From Homarus americanus (Eukaryota; Arthropoda; Malacostraca; Decapoda; Nephropidae), in the NCBI RefSeq assembly GCF_018991925.1, contig NW_024732384.1, forward strand, positions 420,606 through 484,605: 64,000 nt of DNA, written 5' to 3'. This document shows positions 1-11,700 of this stretch, piece by piece; positions within the stretch are counted from its first letter, which is position 1; each line of letters begins with the position of its first letter. A program made the translations under genes and the position numbers. Under the pieces are notes generated by a model that saw only the letters and a program-made list of their open reading frames with translations, made no database searches and was not told the DNA's origin.

Positions 1-690
1 TATGGTCAAGAAACTTAAGTTTGGGTTAAGATGCCAAAATGTTAACACAGAGCAATGTGTCACTAAGTACTGTACTCCACTTACTGACATACAATACACA
101 AGTTGTGAATAACACATGATATACAGGAGTAATAAGAGCTCACACATCAACACATATCAAAATCAAAACATATATTAAGCATACCAGCCACTAACACTAC
201 ACAACACCTTGACATGAGCCAAAGATGCACTACAGCAGCTATAACCATGCAATAAAATAGTCACTGGTAAACAGTGGAACAGAATTCTCATAAAAATCGA
301 AATTTTATTTAGACCAATGGTTCCCACCGGGTTTCCCCAGTACATATGGGTTCCGCAAGCATCCCTACCACGGTTCCGGATAATTAAATAATAAAAAATA
401 AAAGCTCAGCAATTTATAATTAATAAATAGAACTCCTAACTTGAGCTTGGTATTAAAAATACTGAGAGATAATTATATTTTTATGTACGGTAATTTAGTA
501 GTTAGTTTGCATGAAAGGGAAAGAATAGATGGAGATGATTAGGGTCCCTGAAAGTATTTCATGTGGCTTACTGGGTTCCTTGACCAAGAAAATGTCGGTA
601 ACCACTGACTTTGAGTACACAGTATAGCTGGGAGAGGTTTGTTAAATGAGAGGAAAAACAGTGATAAGTTTTATAAGAGCATTTAGCTAC
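1..690. other. Intronic or flanking AT-rich DNA, no recognisable exon
   Basis: On the minus strand this would be the intron after the KPDWPK exon of the STIP1-like gene. No TPR-like exon or repeat was recognised in it. Confidence 0.4.
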
Positions 691-1041
691 CTTTGGCCAG
701 TCAGGTTTGAGCTCTATCACTTTCTCAGCATCTTCCAAAGCCTCGTTGTACTTTTCCATCTTGATAAAGGTAGCAGACCTGCATTTGGGTTAGGGAAAGA
801 CAATGAAATCTTAAAACTGGCAACTGAACATCTTTAACATAATACCAAATGTTTAAAAATAATCCAAATTTAAAAATGAAATACACAGAAAGTGCAGCAT
901 CCTCCCCCTCCCAACTAACCTGTTGCTATAAAGGACATGATTCACAGGGTCAAGTTCAAGTGCCTTTGTGTAGTGAAAATGTGCTTCATGCAGTTCTCCT
1001 GATTCCATGCATTTATTTCCACGGTCCTTCATGTGTGTTAC
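691..1041 (-). CDS. STIP1: STIP1/Hop-like TPR co-chaperone, two 5' exons (partial gene)
   Basis: Two consecutive coding exons are seen on the minus strand. Exon 920-1041 (122 nt, acceptor cttctttag, donor gttagt) encodes a first TPR helix pair with KDRGNK and ends NHVLYSNR. Exon 691-778 (88 nt, acceptor aaatgcag, donor gtagct) completes the Arg codon in phase and continues SATFIKMEKYNEALEDAEK to KPDWPK. This order (KGN, then LYSNR, then LKPDWPK) is that of TPR1 of Hop/STIP1, the adaptor that holds the C-terminal peptide of Hsp70 while passing clients to Hsp90; the Lys and Asn clamp residues appear kept. The remaining TPR and DP domains must lie left of the window. The start codon is not certain: an in-frame ATG occurs 10 nt into exon 920-1041, and a candidate upstream exon ends at 2768 (see findings). 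Another Hop-like TPR protein is possible. Confidence 0.72.
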
Positions 1042-1464
1042 CTAAAGAAGAAAGGGCATTTTAACAAAACACTGTAAAGATACAAACTAATAAATAAAAA
1101 GGACACAGCCTCTCACTAACAAACCTTGTCTTGAATACTTCACTTCCCACCACTCTCTCTCTCTCTCACTTTCATCTTGTCTTGGTCTGTCCTTCCATTA
1201 CACACAGGTCTCCCATCTTTAGAACCCATTTCTTTATTCCCTCATAGCCATGGATGTTGTTGCCATTACTTTAACCAGTAAATCAACTAGCAATAAGGCT
1301 TTACTAATCATTCATGAATCTTTCTGTATCTCTTGTTTCCCAATTCATTCTATAATTCCAACCTGTACAGTTCCCTTAATTGTATAGAGAGAATATCTCA
1401 TTCAATAATTGAAACTATTAGGTATGTAACCATTACACACACTGACTCACTCCATGCAAAGGTA

Positions 1465-2014
1465 CAGTCAGCCAAAGATGCACCAATCCCACCCTGGGTC
1501 TTGTACTCGCAATTTTACCTGGCAATACTTGGTAAGGAAAGGCTGTATGTAAAGGTGATTGTGATTGGTGGATCTGTTTTTGGCTGTATCAATGTCAGGA
1601 TAAATAATAAACAAACCAAAGGTTTAATTTTTATAATAATAAACTATTCATTCTTATTTACAGTCATGAGAAGTTTCCAAATTTTTGTATATTTACTTAA
1701 ATAACGAAGAAAATTAAATTAATGACTTGGCAACTCGACTACAACCACAGCTGCCACAAGATTCTCAAATCAAATTTTCTTTACTTAAACAAATATACGA
1801 ACAAGTGGAAACTTCTCATGATCTAAAATAATGATGAATAGTTTATTATTATAAAAATTCTACCTTTGGTTTGTTCAATATTTATCCTGACAGTAATACA
1901 GCCAAAAACAGATCCACCAATCACCTTTACAAACAACCTTCCTTTACCAAGTATTGCCAGGTAAAATTACGACCACGAGACCCAGGGTGGGGTCGGTGCA
2001 TCTTTGGCTGACTG
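1465..2014. mobile_element. Foldback element, ~250-bp inverted arms, TA-flanked
   Basis: The left arm starts at 1465 with CAGTCAGCCAAAGATGCACC. The right arm ends at 2014 with its reverse complement, and TA flanks both sides (1463-1464, 2015-2016). The arms stay alignable to about 1718 and 1766, leaving a loop of roughly 47 nt. The TA target and CAGT terminus fit a non-autonomous Tc1/mariner- or pogo-type element. No transposase is encoded. The long plus-strand reading frame at 1333-1704 is a by-product of the arm. Confidence 0.8.
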
Positions 2015-4404
2015 TACATTATGGACAGCAAACGTTAACTTGAGAAGGTTTGGTGCATGTTAGTATTCTTGGGTTGTCTTATTAAACAATAACATCTTCA
2101 ATACAACACAATATTTGCACACAGGATCTTGCTTTAAACCTGTACAAGTTATGCGGTTATGTTCTCAAACACAAATGTTTTCTAAGAACACCTTTATACC
2201 TATCAACTGTTTAAATCAGTGGGTAGGATGTCTCTCAGCCTTGCAAAGCACCTCCTTCAACTGTCAACTTGGAACTATACACTGAGAATCTTTTAAGAAC
2301 CTGGAATAAGAAACTGCTGCAAGTTCTGGGCTCCAATCATCTTCACCTCATAACATATTAAAGTCAATTACCACTCGTGTGAAAATATTTGTAACTACTG
2401 CTCAGCATGGACTTAAAATTGCCCAGCAGGGTGCAGTCTCACAGCCAGAGTGAAGTGAACAGAATGTTACAGGATAAAACCCCAAAGGCAGTTTTTTATA
2501 TAGATTTTGACTCGACAAAGACACATTGCAAACAAGCTGCTTGGCAAGGCTATGAAGCGTCCAACCCCTGTAAGTGCACACACATACAGTACTGTACAGT
2601 GAGGTTCTCTTATTGCCCTTTACAACAATGTTGTGTTAATGTTACAGGATTTGCACCCTAAACACTCCTGTACAGTACAGTAATTGTATTTCCTTTACAC
2701 TGAATGTCAAGTCAAAACATACAAATTGAAAGGTTATGCAGACAACTAACACAAAAACAACACTTACCTGGTCAATGGTCTGTTATATTGCTGGTGTAGC
2801 AGTCAAGGAAGCTTGGCTACCGTACTGGCACTCTACCACAACCTTGCGAACTGTTATTGCTTGCAAATGTTATACTGTACATTTTTTGTGCCATGTCATA
2901 AAATTAACATACACAGAACAATCAAAAGCTGTGTATTTCTGCCAAATTAAGAATTAAAATTGTTGAAAATAATATCCCCCCTCTTTTGTGATCTAACCTT
3001 AAACATATCACTTTCTTCTTATTTTACATTCCTGAAGACACACATAACTACTGGCAGACATAGTGCTATGGGGCCAAGTTACAAAACAATCTTTACAATA
3101 AAAATTACATGTGCCCAGGTGGGATATTCCCCATAAAAAAAAAAAAAAAAAAAACAGTAGGTAAAATATACAACAATGATGCCATCTTTGGTTAATTTGT
3201 TCTACAATATTAAATTACATTTCTCTAGATTACAACTATCCTGGTTGCACATTACCGTATATCAAAGTATACCAGATATTTTTCACTAACACCAATAACA
3301 TTTTCTCTCTTTGGTTAAACAAGTGACTCAAATCCACACACCTAAATCCTTCAAACATCTTGTGATACACCCAGTCTGATAAATCCCCAACCCAAGTACA
3401 GATAGAGAGCAGTACATGAACAAGGGGGAAAAGTAGCTTTGAAAAATAATATAAAAATCTGGTATCAAGTGACAAAATATTTTTAACCTACAAAATTCTA
3501 CATTTGTTTGAGAACAGGGGATACAATACTGTAGGAATGTTGCAAAAGGTAATACAATGCCAACCACTTTGCCCCCAAGGGAAACACAACTTATCTAAGC
3601 ATCACACACATTGTTTCTGCCAAGCAACTTTTTCTCTGGTTCCACAGTTCACCATAACACCAACTTGTCATACACATGTAAGCCAAACTTAACAGTATCA
3701 GAACTTCAGTCAATATGTTTTTCCTCTCCTGGTGAAGACACTTTACATATACAGAACTGTACTGTAGGTGTATAAGTTACACATCATCATTCACAGAGGC
3801 TACCTGACTTTTGTCACTTAAAGGTGACTTTTCTTAAACTACTGTACAGTATTAGGTTGCGATAAAAACAAGATTAATTCTTTATAAGTTTATTAAGACA
3901 ACTTGATTTTCTAACAAAGTTTGAACAACTGTTCCTAATACCTGTACTGTATAAGGTAAATGTAGTGTGCCGTCTTCACTGTGGTAGTATAGTAACGGTA
4001 CTGTATTAAAAGTACAATACTGTACAGCAATTGCTACAATTCAGGCAGAATTCACTGAATTAGTTACACAAAATAAAAAAATGGGCAGGGGGAAGGGTCA
4101 TAACTGATCAATATCCAGCACAGTAGAGTACCGTACTGCAGCACAAGTTCATGGGGATAGATTTCTGGAAACTTGGCAAACTTCACATGTAGGTATTATG
4201 GGTAAAAGAAGACTAATTGTACCACCCAGTGACCACACTCCCTACCCACTGAAGTACACAGCACTGTCACATTACCTACACTGCCATCACAGCACCTTGG
4301 TCAGTTATGTTAAAACTACAGTACTTAATTTACAGATACTGTACTTTATTTCTGGAGAAAAAAATAAAAATAAAAATAAATATTTATTCATCACATCACT
4401 TGCT
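2015..4404. other. Unique AT-rich DNA, no recognisable gene
   Basis: No coding similarity, RNA gene or repeat family was recognised. It contains a poly-A run near 3136-3154 and many TACTGTA/TACAGTA words. A possible splice donor on the minus strand lies at 2766-2767 (see findings). Confidence 0.5.
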
Positions 4405-5950
4405 ATGGACCGACTGCTCAAACCAGAATGCTTAAATACAGATTCAAGCTCAAATTCAGCTGTTAAGGAATGGAAGCATTAGTTCCAGACGTTTGAAAAC
4501 TTTCTTAACTTACTTCCCCTAGAAAGAGTGAATAAATTAAGTCTTCTGACGAACTTTGTCACACCAAGGATCTATGAAAGTATTGCAGACTGTGCTAAAT
4601 ACGAGGCCGCCCTCCAGACATTGCAGGCACTGAATGTGAAAACAACTAATGAAATTCTTGCACGCCATCTTCTCACCACTCGTCCTCACGAAATGGGAGA
4701 ATCTTTGGACGAATATCTTCAGGTTTTAAAAACCTTAAGTAAAGATTTGACTTTAAGGCAGTGACTGTTGCTGAACACCAGGAAAAGTCAACCAGAGATA
4801 CTTTCATCAGTGGTCTACCATCATCCTTGATCTGGCAGCACCTACTGGGAAACAAGACATTATATTTGGCCACTGTGTTTGATCAAGCTAGGGCTTTGGA
4901 TTCAGCCCAAAAGAATTCAGAGCTATATATACAGTAGTACTCAACCTGGATATTTATTTAGTGCTGCTGTTTCTAAACCAAAAGTTAGCACTGAGAAACT
5001 GCCTGAATGTGTATCTGTACTGCACCTACTTTTGTGGTTACTCAAAACATCCACATTCAAAATGTCCAGCGCATGAAGCTACATGCAACAAATGTCAGAA
5101 AACGGGACATTTACAAGGGTTTGTTGCTCATCATTATCTTCTATGGCTCCAGGCGCTACCTCAGTTTCCACAGGTCGCCCAACTCTTTCTTGCCTCTGTG
5201 ACATTTGCACCTACACCAGCTGTGTTATCTAAATCAGCGTCTAAGATTGACCTTGATGGGGTTGAAGTTGATGGCCTCATGGACAGTGGAAGTACCGAGA
5301 GCTTCATTCATCAGGAACTTGTTGGATGACTTTCTCTTAAGAGTTAAACCATTCAGTGCTGTCTCAAAGGCATCTACTTCTCTTTCAACAAATACACTCT
5401 GGTTCTGTAAAGTTAACCTAACTTTAAAAGGGCAAACTTATCAAGATGTGTGATTGGCCTTACTTCCACAGCTGTGTACCAACGTTATTCTCGGGCAGGA
5501 TTTCCAGCAACAGCATGATAGTGTCACACTGAAATATAAGGGCAATCTACCTCCTCTCAGTGCTTGTGGGCTCACTACACTGGGTGTTGACCCTCCAGAA
5601 TTGGTTGCTAATTTACCAGCTGACTGTCATCCTATAGCTGCCAAGTCACGCCATTATTGTTCTGATTGCATATTTATCAACAAGGAAATACAGAGGTAGT
5701 TACATGAAGGAGAAATAGAACTGAATAACTCCCCATGGCATGCACTAGTCTTGTTGTCACTAAGGGTGAAACTTACAAGAAATGCCTCGTAATTGATTAC
5801 TCTGAGACTATCAACAGATTCACCCTACTGGATAGGTACCTTCTACTCCGTATTGATGAAACGGTAAATACGATTACTCAGTATCGTGTCTTCAGCTCAA
5901 CTGATTTGTGTAGTGCTTACCATCAGTTGCCTTTAAGGAAAGAGGGAAGA
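4405..5950 (+). mobile_element. Ty3/gypsy-like retrotransposon relic: gag, zinc knuckles, protease, start of RT
   Basis: A decayed pol-type element is read in several frames on the plus strand. A gag-like segment starts at 4405 (MDRLLKPECLNT) with an in-frame stop near 4480 and continues to about 4762. Near 5010-5110 Cys/His zinc-knuckle motifs follow (CGYSKHPHSKCP, then CNKCQKTGH). At 5240-5325 there is an aspartic protease with the catalytic DSGSTESFI. At 5735-5945 the first reverse-transcriptase blocks appear (CLVIDYSETINRFT, then VFSSTDLCSAYHQLPL). It breaks off there, before the catalytic YxDD. Multiple stops and frameshifts make it inactive. No LTRs were recognised. Confidence 0.85.
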
Positions 5951-6832
5951 CATGAGACGAGACTAACAAAAATGTGTCGCTTGTGTCAAGATGGAGACTT
6001 AATACGAGATCATCAAATGACCGAGATGTCAAAAATTCTACAAGACCCCAGACACTACTAGACGTTGTGTTGAATAAATTGATATAGAATGAAAACAAAA
6101 GAGCTGGTCTTCCTTTAGACTTTATTCAACACAAAACATCAAGTAGTGTCTGCAACAAAAAAAGAAAATCAACAAAAAGCAATAACGCAGCATAATAATC
6201 AAAATCACAAGAATAATCACAATCAAGTCAACTACAGTATACATATGCAGGCCCATCCCTTTCCTTATCACAACTAATATGGGTACTACTCTAGAACAAT
6301 GACTAGTGATAACCAGCAACTCTAGGAGAAACTTGGGTAAAGATTCGGTAGAGACCAACCACGGAACTCTACAGGTCTACAGTACCTCGATAACAGACGC
6401 ATAAACGGACTGCAAAAAGTCAACAAAAAGGGAATCAATGGTTTTCGGAGCATTATAACCACTCTCGATATATCTCGTTCAAACTGTCAAGCAAGAAGAA
6501 AAAGCAGACACATAACGGAAGCATAATAAGCATTAATTAAGGAATGTAAGCATAAATTGAGACTTATTCACCAGTGTTGAACCGTTAGTACATGTTCAGT
6601 CGTTATTCCTTCCTCAGCCAGCCCCTCTGGCTGAAGGGTTGGCTGATGCATTGGCCACGGTTTCTGCCATTAAGTTTTAAAAGATGCCCCCCCCCCCAGT
6701 GGATATTTTGCTGTGACACACCAAGTTCCTACTAACGCTATTTGGTATAACTGTAATATCGGACAATATGCGACTGATGGTTCAAACCATCCCCAACCTT
6801 AAGATCTCCTTAGTTGGAGTATTTCTAACCCC
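5951..6832. other. Non-coding, with a small inverted repeat at 6045-6155
   Basis: Around 6051-6077 and 6118-6150 an imperfect inverted repeat (ACACTACT...GTTGTGTTGAATAAA against TTTATTCAACAC...AGTAGTGTC) could form a stem with a ~40-nt loop. At 6697-6750 there is one end of the MITE family whose paired copy is at 7868-8364. No gene was recognised. Confidence 0.45.
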
Positions 6833-7040
6833 ATTAAGAACATAAGAATGGAGGAAACTGCAGCGGGCCTATTGGCCCATACTGGGCAGTCCCATTTACA
6901 CCCAACCCCAATTGCTCATATATCCACCCAACCAGTCGGAAATGAATGTTAATGATTTTTCCATACTTGTACATCAGTCTATGGTCGAGTTACTTAGAAA
7001 TTTGTACCTGACGACCCTCTGCCTGCCCCTGGCCCCTCTA
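6833..7040 (-). repeat. LINE 3'-tail repeat with AACATAAGAA terminus
   Basis: It starts with the words AAGAACATAAGAAT, which in reverse complement are the TTCTTATGTTCTTATG tail also found at the 3' end of the CR1-like fragment at 8573-9060. It is followed by a GGGCCTATTGGCCCATACTG stretch. The body is too short for a reliable coding call. Confidence 0.5.
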
Positions 7041-7256
7041 CTGTACTTCTAATTAAGGTATTGTACCGATTTGGGGGTAATGTTGGTTAAGTTGTGGATA
7101 TGATTAATGGGTTGCCATCACAAATTTTCACTTTAAATTTTAACTAAATTAGATATTCATATTACTGACTGGGGGGGCGGTTAGGTTACCTTTAGATTAC
7201 TTGGATTCACTCGGATTTTGTTACCTTGGGAATTCATTACTTCCTAAAAATAAAAA

Positions 7257-7320
7257 ATCCAAGCCAATCTCTGCCAAAATTGGCTTGGATTCTCAAATTT
7301 TGGCTTTTATTTACTTCTCA
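7257..7320. repeat. Small palindrome
   Basis: AATCCAAGCCAA at 7257-7268 is followed within 30 nt by its reverse complement TTGGCTTGGATT, giving a stem-loop. Long G and C runs occur nearby (6686-6698, 7431-7441). Its role is unknown. Confidence 0.45.
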
Positions 7321-7867
7321 AAATCGGAAAATCTGAGCCAACTTTGGTGATTTATATTGGATATCATCCATTTTGGCTCTCCCCCACCTGAAAACCCTGA
7401 ATTCCCACACGTCCCCCAAGAGTGTTGGAGGGGGGGGGGGGTGCTTTAACTCTAAAACGGGTATTTTCTGACAGAAATGAAGGTCAAATTTGATCGAATC
7501 ACACCAAATAACACTGGAAAAACAAATTGCTCAACTACTAGGTCACATTAACTTAAACAGCAGTTTTACCCGCTATTTTACAGTGAGTACACTCCGATTG
7601 GCTAATAAAATAAAAACAACAATGCACAAACTATTAGAACCTAACCTCACTTAACTTACTAACCTGTGCGTTGTCGTTTCTATTGGTTATTGAAAATAAA
7701 CATAAATAATGCGTTGGAGGGTCAGTCGTCCATATTAACCAATGATCATATCAGAACTCACTTGTGAAAATATAGCAAGAAAATAAACACCAAAACAAAT
7801 AGTGTAGGCAGGTCAGTCGTCTATATTAAACTTTATATAAAACATGTTTTTTATTACTTACAACATT

Positions 7868-8364
7868 GTGGATATTTTGATGTGACTAAGTTCCTACTAA
7901 TGCTATTTTACCTAGGGTGCCCTCTGATTGGCTCAGAACTTTCCGTTTAATATGATGGGGTCCAAACGACACCCAACCTCCACCACGGCCATTGTGAAAC
8001 TAGTCAATGAAATTAAAATAGTACCCAGGCTGTTTCCTTTGAAAAAATCAAATGCGATTGATCAAAAAAATTTGTGTGATATCGATACCTCATTGGTCAC
8101 GACTGGATGACGCAGTCAACATTATGCATGCGTGATGCGCAGATAACATCTCCTCACAGACGAAGACTGAAAACTACTTAAAATCAATTACATTCAATTG
8201 TGTCGCTATTATCCATTTCTGCCATGTATATATGGGTTTCAAAATGCTCAGAATAGCGAGATCTAAATGTTTCAGGAGTTTATAACTTTCTGGAGTGCTA
8301 TGTCCGAAAGTAAAATAATACCTAGCGTTAGTAGGAACTTAGCTGGTCACGGCAAAATATCTAC
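7868..8364. mobile_element. MITE with ~50-bp terminal inverted repeats
   Basis: The left end GTGGATATTTTGATGTGACT and the right end (reverse complement GTAGATATTTTGCCGTGACC) both continue into AAGTTCCTACTAAYGCTA. A further single end of the same family lies at 6697-6750. No transposase is encoded, and no clear target duplication was assigned. Confidence 0.7.
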
Positions 8365-8572
8365 TACCTACTTACCATCACCCAAAAACATCCGTGCAAA
8401 TAATTAAGGGTATTATTGCGTTTTCACACCACACATTCCTACTACTAATCTATTATCATATTCGAATAAGACGTCTAATTATAAGATAATTTTCATCTAT
8501 TACATTACCGGCGCAAATGTATAATAACGGAGATAGCGTATCCAAAATGTTCTCTATTTTCTTCCATTAATC

Positions 8573-9060
8573 TAACATAAGAACATAAGAAGTCTGCAAT
8601 AGGCTGGTTGGCCTGTGCATGGCAGCTCCTGTCGAGAGTTACTACCACTCTCTATCATCCATGAATCTATCTTCTAGCCTCCTTTTGAAACTTTCCAGCG
8701 TTCCCGCACTTACTACATAGTTGCTAAGCTTGTTCCACTCGTCCACCACCCTATTTGTGAACCAGTTCCTTCCTATTTCCCTCCTAATCCTAAACTTATC
8801 CAACTTAAATCCGTTGCTATGAGTCCTATCCTGCTCGGATAGTATAAGAACTTTATCTATATCACCTTTATTGGTTCCTTTCACCCACTTAAATACTTTG
8901 TCTTTCGAAGGAATGCAAGGTTAGTTTCTTTAACCTATCTTGATATGGAAGGTTTCTAAGTCCCGGAATCATTTTCGTCATTCTTCGCTGCACCGATTCC
9001 AGTGAATTGATATCCATTCTATAATAAGGGCACCAGAACTGAGCCTCCATTATCGACTAC
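8573..9060 (-). mobile_element. CR1/L2-like LINE, 3' end of reverse-transcriptase ORF
   Basis: On the minus strand, 9060 down to 8642 reads as the C-terminal end of a non-LTR reverse transcriptase: SLESVQRRMTKMIPGLRNLP, a frameshift near 8885, then a segment containing RREIGRNWFTNRVVDEWNKL and a terminal FKRRLED. The 3' flank ends in the short tandem TTCTTATGTTCTTATGTTA (8573-8592 on plus as AACATAAGAACATAAGAA), a typical CR1-type tail. It is truncated at the 5' side and inactive. Confidence 0.85.
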
Positions 9061-9258
9061 CCCACCTACCCCCTCTGTGTGTCTCTTTCATAAATCATCA
9101 CGCAGCTACATTACCGTACACGTCACGCGGCCAATCAAAAGCGTTTGTTTTTTTGCAACCAATTAAAATGATTTTTGGTTTAATTCGCAGTATTTCTGGC
9201 CCAATTAAATTCGATTTTTTTTTGAGTCATATTTCCAAATTCACATTCATTTCCGACC

Positions 9259-9483
9259 ATGGAAGTTTGTGATGGGTGTCACTTAAATTATTTGGAACTG
9301 ATTGCAAGTTTTTTGGGAAAAAACGAAGAAGCTATAGCATTTTTTCAATCGCATGGTGTTCTTCCAACCTCAGTAAAGTGCAAGACTGAATGTAAATATC
9401 GCAAAGACCAACATATGTGGCGTTGTGTAGGATTCTCAGAATCCAACAACAAGAACCAGGCCAATAAGGTAAGAAATAGGTGA
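9259..9483 (+). CDS. ISXO2-like transposase N-terminal exon (zinc-ribbon type)
   Basis: The ATG at 9259 opens a frame with a CDGC pair, an AIAFFQSHGVLP segment and CKTECKYRKDQHMWRC. An AI.FF...GVLP..V.C...C..R.D.H.WRC pattern is typical of the N-terminus of the IS1595/ISXO2-like transposases that are abundant in arthropod genomes. A consensus splice donor (AATAAG followed by gtaagaaat) lies at 9470, so this is probably exon 1. The DDE catalytic exons were not found nearby. A diverged, stop-interrupted copy with the same Cys spacing is at 36942. The family assignment is inference from the motif. Confidence 0.55.
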   Translation: MEVCDGCHLNYLELIASFLGKNEEAIAFFQSHGVLPTSVKCKTECKYRKDQHMWRCVGFSESNNKNQANKVRNR

Positions 9484-10024
9484 TTCCATCATATGGTGAG
9501 TCAGTTAGGTTAGGATAGGTTTGGTTTTTGTTTTTCTAGTGTTTTTTGTGTATTTTTTATTTGCTTAGCCATTATTTTTTTTTCGGAAAATGCTCCACGA
9601 AAAAACCCCCCAGCCAATTTCCGACGGAAATGAAGGTCATATTCGGTCCAAACACACACACATACACTAGAAAAAATATATTTTTGACTTTCTAACAGTG
9701 TGGTGCGCTTATGCAAATTTACCAAAATTAAGGAAATCGAACAACTCCTTCTGGTGTTAGCCACCTGCTCCAGTATTACCCTTTGCCAACCTAAATTAAC
9801 ATCCCGGCAACATAACCTCCAGTCTGCCCAGCCAGGATGAAGTTGTTACTTCCAAATAATAGGGTCCGACTAATTACCCAAATGTAGCCGCAATGAAGTC
9901 AAATAATGGTCCTACATGAATAAATCGGGTTACCAATCACTTCTCGACTAGTATTTTGTGTCACAAAGTAAAAAAAAAAATGGAAAACGTAGTTTAATTT
10001 GAGTTAATAGATCGAGTGCATGTA
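9484..10024. other. Non-coding; repeat motif shared with 7469 and 36329
   Basis: The segment 9621-9667 contains a CGGAAATGAAGGTCA core followed by an ACACACAC-rich stretch. The same pattern recurs at 7469-7517 and 36329-36375. No gene was recognised. Confidence 0.4.
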
Positions 10025-10080
10025 CCTAATCTAATCTAATCTAATCTAATCTAATCTAACCTAACCTAACCAAACCTAAC
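10025..10080. repeat. Interstitial telomere-like pentamer repeat
   Basis: About six CTAAT units run directly into CTAACCTAACCTAAC. The reverse strand therefore reads TTAGG units followed by TTAGA-type variants. TTAGG is the usual arthropod telomere unit. The tract is short and degenerate. Confidence 0.7.
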
Positions 10081-11504
10081 ACAACTCGGATTAAATTAAG
10101 TTTACCAATTTTTTGTGACTTTATGACACCAAATAATAATCGAGAAGTGATTCACAGCCAGATTTATTCAATAGTGGTTAAGTGAAGCTCAAATTTCGGT
10201 AAATGAAGGTTAGGTTAGTTAGTTTATTTAATTTTATGAATAAATATTATATAACAACATGTATTCTCAGTCTCATCAAACTCATAGAAAAACGTTTATA
10301 ATTTTACACCAAATATATAGAACATTTCTGATATTTCCCTACCAAAAAATAATCTCCACTAATATATTTCTAAAGTAAAGTTATAATAGTGGGATAGATT
10401 ACATATTATAAGAGATGAGAGAAGAAACATACAGCCCCAACACACGGCCACCATCTACCACCATTATCATTATTTCTACATTAATAAGACCCACTAAACC
10501 TCCCTCTCCTTCCCATTAAGTAAAGCTAACACCTCCTACCTTAGCTTTAACGTCCTCCATGGTGTTAGCGGTGAGAATGTGTAGACTGAGGGAGGAGGAA
10601 AGTTTAAGCCGCCTCGTGTACCTTGTGGAAGTCTCTCGAACCACAACAACAACACTCAGGGACCACTACCCCTTAACCCCTCCCTTAACATAACTATTTA
10701 TTATTAAAAACATATTATTCTAAGATATTATGTACTATAATAATTATCTTCATCCTTGTATATTGTAGTAAGATTCAATTGCAGTGGTCTATTAATTCCT
10801 CTTGGGTTTTAATGATCAATGTCTCTCAAGGACAGTGGGTTTTATTAAATGTTTATCTCAGTATAATAGTTATATATAATGTGTATATCATCTAATATGA
10901 GTTAATTAAGATTTTATTAACTCAATTCGGGGTTCAGGGTATGATAGTTGGACGACCACTTATTATACTAACAATACGTAGTTTATTACTCACAAATATT
11001 AATTATAGTCCATATATATATAAATGTACATATATAATAGTAAAATATGCTTATACTTCAAACACATATGGGAAAGTGGCTGAAAATATTTAAGGATAGT
11101 GTAACAGTTGACAATCGAGTAACAAAAATGGAACTTTCTGGGATATTCTAACTGCATAACAACATGAAAATTAACTTGTTTTATCTAAAATGCATTACAA
11201 TCGAAATTAATGAATGGGCCTGTAGAATAAGAATTTCGTAGCAAAATTTTCACATTTCACGCCTACAGTTTATACAATAGTTATGGTGTATAACATATGG
11301 AGGGTTGGGGGGTAAGCCATGACCCACCATTTAGCCTATTGTTAATTATTTCTATTCTTATATAAGACATATAGACAACAATTGGGGAGAATATTAGCCA
11401 CCCTAGAGCTTTTTCAAGGTGATGAGACAGCTGTAACGCACATAACTCTCACCAGTGTGTCAAGGGTTCGACCCTCGGCCCGGACACACGTGAGAAGAGT
11501 GATA
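10081..11504. other. AT-rich DNA, no gene recognised
   Basis: No convincing coding frame, RNA gene or repeat family was seen. Confidence 0.5.
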
Positions 11505-11700
11505 TTGTAGCGGCTACCTCCCCCTCCCCTACTAACGCTGTTTATCGCCGAGTAGCAGACCCCGCGAATTCCCCAGTGTATGCCTCGTGGTCTAGGTCAA
11601 CCAGCGCCGCCTTACATAACGAAGGTCAACTACTAAGCCACGCCTACCTCCGCTATATAAGACCTGACCTCGTGGTGACCTGCCTCTTCCTATACAAAGC
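11505..11700 (+). mobile_element. Partial LTR-like repeat (same family as 53087 and 57865)
   Basis: It begins TTGTAGCGG and shares the path GAATTCCCCAG, CCTCGTGGTCTA, AAGCCACGCCTACCTCCGCT with the copies at 53087-53510, 57860-58275 and (inverted) 39000-39270. Here the CTCCGCTATATAAGACCTGA segment contains a TATA box. It is interrupted near 11690 by LINE sequence. Confidence 0.6.

Noticed and set aside
1333..1704. 123-codon plus-strand frame
   Set aside because: It runs into and through the left arm of the foldback element and has no similarity to a protein family.
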